In this document: positions 13,536-18,074 of the stretch, piece by piece | Layout of the letters: each line of letters starts with the position of its first letter | How positions within the stretch are numbered: the stretch's first letter is position 1 | Assembly: GCA_902475855.1 (NCBI GenBank) | Contig: CABSBF010000034.1 | Span: 1 to 18,074, forward strand | Direction: 5' to 3' | Length of the DNA stretch: 18,074 bases | DNA from: an uncultured Eubacteriales bacterium | Lineage (GTDB): Bacteria; Bacillota; Clostridia; Oscillospirales; Oscillospiraceae | Position numbers and translations under genes: made by a program | The notes under the pieces: model-generated | What the model was told of the DNA's origin: nothing | Databases searched by the model: none | Seen by the model: the letters and a program-made list of their open reading frames with translations, nothing else

Positions 13536-14447
13536 CTATGTGCTCCGCCCGTCCAGGTAGGCACAGGCGGAAAGTGCTGCGGCTGCACCGTCTGAAATGG
13601 CGGTGGCGACCTGACGGTACTGCTTTGTGCGGCAGTCGCCCGCGACATAGATACCGGGCGTCCCGGTATGGCAGCGCTCATCAGCAGCAATGTAGCCTGC
13701 GGCATCCAGCCCTGCCACGGTGGAGAAAGGCTGATTTTCCGGCTCCGTGCCGATGGCAAGAAAGGCGCCGTCTACCGGCAGATGGGTTTCCTCACCGGTG
13801 GCGGTGTTTTTTAACAGCAGTGCGCTGAGGTTCTCGCTGCCCTCATAAGCGGCGACGACAGTGCTGTAAAGAATTTCAACGTTGCCTCTGGCCCGCACGG
13901 CATCGGCCAGTGCGCCTTCGCCGGTCAGCATGGGCAGATTCTGGACAACCGTGACCTTACTGCACTGTTCGCTCAAGAGCATGACCTCCTGGAGGGCAGT
14001 GTTCCCGCCACCGATGACGGCGACATGCGCACCACGGTAGAATGCCCCATCGCAGACCGCGCAGAAGGAAAGACCGTTTCCGATGAAGCGCTCCTCACCC
14101 GGAAGACCGAGACGACGATGGCGCGCACCGGCGGCGATAATGACTGCCCGGCAGGAGTAGCTGCCATTTTCACCGATGACGGTTTTGTGCTCACCATCCG
14201 TGACGCCGGTCACGGTGTCCATGTCGATGTCCGCGCCCAATGCCATGGCCTGCTCCAGTATCCGCTGGGCAAGCTCATTGCCGCTGACAGACTCAAATCC
14301 GGGATAGTTTTCCAGCTTGGGTGAAAAGGTGACCTGCCCGCCGAAGGTGTCTTTTTCCAGTACCAGCACCGACTTTCCGGCGCGGCGGGCATAGATGGCG
14401 GCGGTCAGCCCCGCAGGGCCTGCGCCGATGACGACGATATCGTGCAT
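13536..14447 (-). CDS. trxB: Thioredoxin-reductase-like flavoprotein, atypical NADPH site
   Basis: A 303-residue flavoprotein with the thioredoxin reductase fold. The FAD site is GAGPAG (8-13), the redox-active pair C129-A-V-C132 is in FCAVCDG, the second Rossmann motif is GGGNTA (146-151), and the C-terminal FAD motif is GIYVAGDC. The HRRxxxR motif that binds the NADPH 2'-phosphate, expected after VTVV at about 169-175, is replaced by QNLPMLT. So NADPH may not be the electron donor; NADH or ferredoxin are options. The ATG at 14447 lies one base after the nrdD stop, with GAGG inside the nrdD 3' end, so it is translationally coupled. Its likely partner is the redoxin domain fused to NrdD. Predicted to reduce that dithiol for anaerobic ribonucleotide reduction. 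Confidence 0.88.
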   Translation of the reverse strand: MHDIVVIGAGPAGLTAAIYARRAGKSVLVLEKDTFGGQVTFSPKLENYPGFESVSGNELAQRILEQAMALGADIDMDTVTGVTDGEHKTVIGENGSYSCRAVIIAAGARHRRLGLPGEERFIGNGLSFCAVCDGAFYRGAHVAVIGGGNTALQEVMLLSEQCSKVTVVQNLPMLTGEGALADAVRARGNVEILYSTVVAAYEGSENLSALLLKNTATGEETHLPVDGAFLAIGTEPENQPFSTVAGLDAAGYIAADERCHTGTPGIYVAGDCRTKQYRQVATAISDGAAAALSACAYLDGRST

Positions 14448-14448
14448 T

Positions 14449-16839
14449 TTACATCCTCACAGTCTGCTTTTCTGCAAAGGCACGGATGTTGGAGGGATTC
14501 TCAACGCGCTGAACCTCCGTTTCGCCGTCCAGCACCAGAAGGGTCGGCGCCTGGCGCACGCCGTATCTGCGCGCGGTGTCCGGGTCGTCATCCACGACGC
14601 ACAGGTCATAGACGATACCGGCGTCGGCAAGAAATTTCTTTGCCATGACGCACTTGGGACAGGTCTTAGTGGTGAACAGAAGCAGACGGCCGGTTAAGGA
14701 CTCTGGCTGTGCGGCAGCGGGGACAGTCTGCGTTTCGCCTGCGTCTGTGCCGAAATGCTTTTGCAGAGAGCCGGTGATGTCATAGACCTTACGGTCCTTG
14801 AATTCCTGAGCCTTGCCGTCGTTCCAGTTCTGCACGGGACGGTAGTAGCCGGTGATGCGGCTATAGACCTCAGTCGGTTTGCCGCAGGTCGGGCAGACCT
14901 TCTGTTCGCCTGCAAGGTAGCCGTGCTCGGCGCAGACGGAATAGGTGGGTGAAAGTGTGTAGTAGGGGAGACGATAGTTTGCTGCGATCTTGCGCACCAG
15001 ATTTGCCGCGGCTTTCCAGTCGGGAAGCTTTTCGCCCAGGAAGGCATGGAACACCGTTCCGGAGGTGTAGAGCGTTTGAAGCTTGTCCTGAATGTCCAGC
15101 GCGGAGAAGATGTCCTCCGTGTAGCCTACGGGCAGGTGGGAGGAGTTGGTGTAGTAGGGCGTCTCACCTTCCTTTGCCGCCGTGATGATATCGGGGAAGT
15201 CCTTCTTGTCGTGCTTGGCCAGACGATAGGTCGTGGACTCGGCGGGCGTTGCTTCCAGGTTGTAGAGGTCGCCGTACAGCTCCTGGTAGTCGGACAGACG
15301 GCTTCGCATATGGTTCAGCACATCCACGGTGAACTGCTGTGTTTCGGGATGTGTCATGTCCTTGCGCAGCCACTTGGCATTGAGGCCGACTTCATTCATG
15401 CCGATCAGGCCGATCGTGGAGAAGTGATTCTCAAAGGTGCCGAGATAGCGCCTTGTGTAGGGGTAAAGTCCCTCGTGCAGAAGGCGTGTGATGACATCAC
15501 GCTTGATCTTCAAAGAGCGCGCGGAAATATCCATCAGGCGATCCAGCCGCCGGTAGAATTCCTCCGGTGTGGCGGAGAGATAGGCAATTTTCGGCATGTT
15601 GATCGTTACGACGCCCACGGAGCCGGTGGATTCGCCGCTTCCGAAGAAACCGCCGGACTTCTTGCGCAGCTCGCGCAGGTCCAGACGCAGGCGGCAGCAC
15701 ATGGAGCGAATGTCGCTCGGCTGCATATCGCTGTTGACATAGTTGGAAAAATAGGGCGTGCCATATTTTGCGGTCATCTCAAAGAGCAGACGGTTGTTTT
15801 CTGTCTCTGACCAGTCAAAATCGCGCGTGATGGAGTAGGTGGGAATGGGATACTGGAAGCCGCGGCCGTTGGCATCGCCCTCAATCATGACCTCAATGAA
15901 GGCCTTGTTGACCATATCCATCTCTTTTTTGCAGTCCTTATACTTGAAAGGCATCTCCTTTCCGCCGACGATGGCGGGCAGCTCCGCCAGATCGTCCGGG
16001 ACGACCCAGTCGAGCGTGATGTTGGAGAAGGGCGCCTGCGTGCCCCAACGGGAGGGGGTATTTACGCCGTAAATAAAGGACTCCACACACTTTTTGACCT
16101 GCTCGTAGCTCAGATTGTCCACCTTGACGAAGGGGGCAAGATAGGTGTCGAAGGAGGAGAAGGCCTGTGCGCCAGCCCATTCGTTCTGCATGATGCCAAG
16201 AAAGTTGACCATTTGGTTGCACAGAGAGGACAGATGCTTTGCCGGGGCAGAGGTGATCTTGCCGGGAACGCCGCCAAGACCCTCCTGAATGAGCTGCTTC
16301 AAGGACCATCCTGCACAGTAGCCTGTCAGCATGGACATATCATGGATATGGATGTCGGCATTGCGGTGAGCGTTGGCGATCTCATCGTCGTAAACTTCGG
16401 AAAGCCAGTAATTGGCGGTGATTGCACCGGAGTTGGAGAGAATCAAACCGCCGACGGAGTAGGTGACAGTGGAGTTTTCCTTCACACGCCAGTCACGCAC
16501 CTTGACGTAGCTGTCCACCAGCTCCTTATAGTCAAGAATGGTGGACTTCATGTTGCGCAGCTTCTCCCGCTGGCGGCGGTAGAGAATGTAGGCCTTTGCA
16601 ACGTCGTCGTAGCCCGCGCGGATCAAAACAGATTCCACGCTGTCCTGAATGTCCTCAACGGCGATCTTCCCGTCCTTGATTTTGGACTCAAAATCCGCAG
16701 TGACCTTCAGTGCAAGAAAATCAATGACGGAATCGTTATACTGCTTTTCCTGCGCATCAAAGGCCTTTCGAATCGCGTGGGCAATTTTGGAAAGGTCGAA
16801 TTCCACAACCTTATCGTTTCTCTTAATAACCTGATACAT
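14449..16839 (-). CDS. nrdD: Anaerobic (class III) ribonucleoside-triphosphate reductase with fused C-terminal redoxin domain
   Basis: A 796-residue glycyl-radical enzyme that makes dNTPs without oxygen. Residues 2-90 form an ATP-cone (YQVIKRNDKVVEFDLSKIAH). The catalytic barrel follows, with HIHDMSMLTGYCAGWS near 145 and SLCNQMVNFLG. A C-terminal zinc site uses Cys636, Cys649 and Cys652 (CAEHGY...CPTCG). The glycyl radical is Gly664 in RITGYYRPVQNW. After the normal end (about 685) a linker leads to a glutaredoxin/NrdH-like domain (about 710-796): LLLFTTKTCPKCVMAKKFL with C727-P-K-C730 and the cis-proline QAPTLLV. The fused dithiol domain suggests thioredoxin-type rather than formate-dependent reduction. 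The ATG at 16839 follows AGGAGG by six bases, 11 bases after nrdG; upstream in-frame sequence lies in nrdG. Confidence 0.95.
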   Translation of the reverse strand: MYQVIKRNDKVVEFDLSKIAHAIRKAFDAQEKQYNDSVIDFLALKVTADFESKIKDGKIAVEDIQDSVESVLIRAGYDDVAKAYILYRRQREKLRNMKSTILDYKELVDSYVKVRDWRVKENSTVTYSVGGLILSNSGAITANYWLSEVYDDEIANAHRNADIHIHDMSMLTGYCAGWSLKQLIQEGLGGVPGKITSAPAKHLSSLCNQMVNFLGIMQNEWAGAQAFSSFDTYLAPFVKVDNLSYEQVKKCVESFIYGVNTPSRWGTQAPFSNITLDWVVPDDLAELPAIVGGKEMPFKYKDCKKEMDMVNKAFIEVMIEGDANGRGFQYPIPTYSITRDFDWSETENNRLLFEMTAKYGTPYFSNYVNSDMQPSDIRSMCCRLRLDLRELRKKSGGFFGSGESTGSVGVVTINMPKIAYLSATPEEFYRRLDRLMDISARSLKIKRDVITRLLHEGLYPYTRRYLGTFENHFSTIGLIGMNEVGLNAKWLRKDMTHPETQQFTVDVLNHMRSRLSDYQELYGDLYNLEATPAESTTYRLAKHDKKDFPDIITAAKEGETPYYTNSSHLPVGYTEDIFSALDIQDKLQTLYTSGTVFHAFLGEKLPDWKAAANLVRKIAANYRLPYYTLSPTYSVCAEHGYLAGEQKVCPTCGKPTEVYSRITGYYRPVQNWNDGKAQEFKDRKVYDITGSLQKHFGTDAGETQTVPAAAQPESLTGRLLLFTTKTCPKCVMAKKFLADAGIVYDLCVVDDDPDTARRYGVRQAPTLLVLDGETEVQRVENPSNIRAFAEKQTVRM

Positions 16840-16850
16840 CGTGCTCCTCC

Positions 16851-17534
16851 TCATTCTCCACGAAGCTGCGCCGCGGGTATGCCCCGTCTGGCGGCAGCCA
16901 GACATTGTTCTGTTTTTTCTCGGCTCGCGGCGTGCAGCCCGGCCGAGAGAATGTTGCCGGAATCTACAAATTTCTGCAAAAAATAGCGCTTTGCACCGGA
17001 AAGCCATGCGCCGATGGCAGCAAAATCTTCCGGCTCATGCAATTCATTCACAACAGTGGTGCGGAACTCATACTCCGCTCTGCCGGTCATCAGCAGTGCT
17101 GCGCTTTTCCGGATGTCATCCAGCCGGACAGGGATGCCTGCCGTGGCCTCATATTTTTCCGGACGATTTTTGATGTCCATTGCGACATAGTCCACCAGCC
17201 CGGCATTCAGCAGGGCTTGCAGCCGGTCGGGAAATGCACCGTTCGTGTCCAGCTTAATGAGAAAGCCCAGAGCGCGGATACGCTCCAAAAAAGGCTTCAG
17301 CTCCGGCTGGAGCAGCGGCTCGCCGCCGGTCACGGCCACGCCGTCGAGCAGACCGCGCCGTTTTTCCAAAAAGCGGAAGAATTCCTCCTCCGGGATGTCC
17401 TCACCGCCGCCCAGCACCAGCGGCGTGTTGTGGCAGAAGGGACAGCGAAAATTGCAGCCTGGCAGAAAGACCGTGCAGGCGACGCGCCCTGGGTAGTCCA
17501 GAAGCGTCATTTTCTGCAAACCGCCGATATGCAT
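16851..17534 (-). CDS. nrdG: Anaerobic ribonucleotide reductase activating enzyme (radical SAM)
   Basis: A 227-residue radical S-adenosylmethionine protein that installs the glycyl radical on NrdD. The [4Fe-4S] motif is C27-NFR-C31-PF-C34 inside FLPGCNFRCPFCHN. The SAM-binding GGE motif follows in VAVTGGEPLLQPEL, with KLDTNGAFP and YVAMDIKN later in the barrel. The N-terminus IGGLQKMTLLDYPGRVA is typical of the longer activase type found in Clostridia and archaea. The ATG at 17534 has AGGAG seven bases upstream. It is the first gene of the nrdG-nrdD-reductase operon, 11 bases before nrdD, and is transcribed from a consensus promoter with an NrdR box in the leader. Confidence 0.93.
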   Translation of the reverse strand: MHIGGLQKMTLLDYPGRVACTVFLPGCNFRCPFCHNTPLVLGGGEDIPEEEFFRFLEKRRGLLDGVAVTGGEPLLQPELKPFLERIRALGFLIKLDTNGAFPDRLQALLNAGLVDYVAMDIKNRPEKYEATAGIPVRLDDIRKSAALLMTGRAEYEFRTTVVNELHEPEDFAAIGAWLSGAKRYFLQKFVDSGNILSAGLHAASREKTEQCLAAARRGIPAAQLRGE

Positions 17535-17572
17535 GGCGTCACTCCTAAATTTTGTGATATATTATTCCGACA

Positions 17573-17590
17573 GACACAATATATTGTGTC
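17573..17590. promoter_or_regulatory. NrdR box (operator)
   Basis: GACACAATATATTGTGTC is a perfect 18-bp palindrome and matches the NrdR consensus acaCwAtATaTwGtgt at every informative position. It lies at about +7 to +23 of the predicted nrdG transcript, a repressing position. NrdR, with dNTP/ATP cofactors, represses ribonucleotide reductase operons. The usual second box is only weakly present (AT-rich core centred near 17559, 22 bp away). Confidence 0.9.
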
Positions 17591-17602
17591 CGAGACGCTA
17601 AT

Positions 17603-17631
17603 AGCATACTTGCTTTTTCCTTTTTTGTCAA
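17603..17631 (-). promoter_or_regulatory. Promoter of the nrdG-nrdD operon
   Basis: On the - strand perfect TTGACA (17631-17626), 17-bp spacer, TATGCT (17608-17603). Predicted start near 17596. Confidence 0.8.
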
Positions 17632-17656
17632 GTATGAAAGCACGGGCAATTTCCAC

Positions 17657-17686
17657 AAAAAGCGCTGCCCGTTTTTGACGGACAGC
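17657..17686 (-). terminator. Intrinsic terminator after the NUDIX gene
   Basis: On the - strand GCTGTCCG (17686-17679) pairs with CGGGCAGC (17671-17664), one G-T pair, seven-base loop, then GC and TTTTT (17661-17657). Confidence 0.8.
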
Positions 17687-17709
17687 ATACAGGCTGTGAA
17701 GAGAAGTGC

Positions 17710-18054
17710 TCAAATCCCTTGCAGGATGGGCAGAAAGGCGCGATCGGCAGGACTGAACTCGTACTCCGCAAACTCTGCGGCGGAGATCCAACGCTGGTCC
17801 TGATGCTCCAGTTTTTTTAGCTGACCGCCAGTGATGATACCGGACAGCAGCGTCAGGCGAATGGTCAGGTCAGGATATTCGTGTACGACCTGCGCGACGG
17901 CCTCCTCCACGGCGATCGTCACGCCCAGCTCTTCGCGGCATTCCCGCGCAAGCGCAAGCTCCTTTGTTTCGCCCGGCTCGACCTTTCCGCCGGGAAACTC
18001 CCATAAAAGTCCCCGCGCCTTACACGGGTGCTCATAAGAAAGTAATTCAAGAAA
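17710..18054 (-). pseudogene. MutT-like NUDIX hydrolase lacking a recognisable N-terminus
   Basis: The frame encodes a complete NUDIX box (GGKVEPGETKELALARECREELG) given here in pieces: GGKVEPGETKEL then ARECREELG, the metal-binding signature Gx5Ex7REUxEExGU. HEYPDLTIRL and the C-terminal EFSPADRAFLPIL match (deoxy)nucleoside triphosphate pyrophosphohydrolases of the MutT type. Family homology begins at HPCKARGLLWEFPGG. Upstream, only about nine codons remain open before an in-frame TAA at 18055-18057, with no ATG, GTG or TTG start, and the expected first beta strand and QRP motif are absent in all three frames to the window edge. The gene is therefore broken at its 5' end, or a junction with other DNA lies near 18033-18040. 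The GTG inside the NUDIX box is not a credible start. Confidence 0.65.
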
Positions 18055-18058
18055 TTAC
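18042..18058. repeat. Short inverted repeat at the NUDIX break
   Basis: GTAATT (18042-18047) and AATTAC (18053-18058) form an inverted repeat with a five-base spacer, right where NUDIX homology stops. It could be part of an inserted element end or chance. Confidence 0.35.
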
Positions 18059-18074
18059 GACTGGGGCATCTGTC

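Noticed and set aside
12870..13595. A 241-codon + strand open frame over the cotJ genes
   Set aside because: Antisense shadow; the - strand frame has clear CotJA and CotJB motifs, a strong ribosome site and a terminator upstream.
17552..17567. Second NrdR box
   Set aside because: Only the central AT-rich core matches (about half of the positions), so it was not annotated as a site.

Overview
The window looks like the chromosome of an anaerobic, moderately GC-rich member of the Clostridia, most likely an Oscillospiraceae/Ruminococcaceae-type gut bacterium. This is inferred from pyruvate phosphate dikinase, oxygen-sensitive class III ribonucleotide reductase, remnants of a cotJ spore-coat operon, a lysine riboswitch, and strong consensus sigma-A promoters with 17-bp spacers and intrinsic terminators. 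I saw no tRNA, rRNA, CRISPR array or complete insertion sequence.

Layout. 1-2900: ppdK (+) with its own promoter, ending at a terminator shared with the convergent operon. 2913-6704 (-): a four-gene, partly ATGA/GTGA-overlapped operon of ATC-hydrolase family protein, GPH sugar-type symporter, M20 metallopeptidase and a flavodoxin-fold reductase. 6888-8186 (+): an MFS transporter with its own promoter. 8231-8640 (-): a gene-free stretch that appears to hold two tandem small-RNA genes, each with a near-perfect promoter, a long-range closing stem and a U-run. 8742-9589 (+): deoC, whose N-terminal extension resembles a microcompartment encapsulation peptide. 9593-12287 (-): a lysine-riboswitch-controlled amino-acid ABC transporter whose binding protein has its two halves in swapped order. 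12318-12784 (+): a small Sel1-repeat protein behind a perfect consensus promoter. 12783-13394 (-): a fused CotJA-CotJB gene followed by a 37-codon stump of cotJC. 13472-17631 (-): nrdG, nrdD with a fused C-terminal redoxin domain, and a thioredoxin-reductase-like flavoprotein, behind an NrdR-box promoter. 17657-18074 (-): a MutT/NUDIX gene that lacks a recognisable N-terminus.

How the genes fit together. The nrdG-nrdD-redoxin-reductase unit reads as a self-contained anaerobic dNTP synthesis module: activase, reductase, on-board dithiol donor and a dedicated flavin reductase, under NrdR control. The riboswitch makes the ABC transporter a lysine (or close analogue) importer. The 2913-6704 operon suggests uptake and hydrolysis of a small amide, peptide or thiazoline-type compound. 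The most unusual items are the circularly permuted binding protein, the tandem unassigned small RNAs, the redoxin-fused NrdD with a reductase lacking the usual NADPH motif, and the fused and then truncated cotJ operon.
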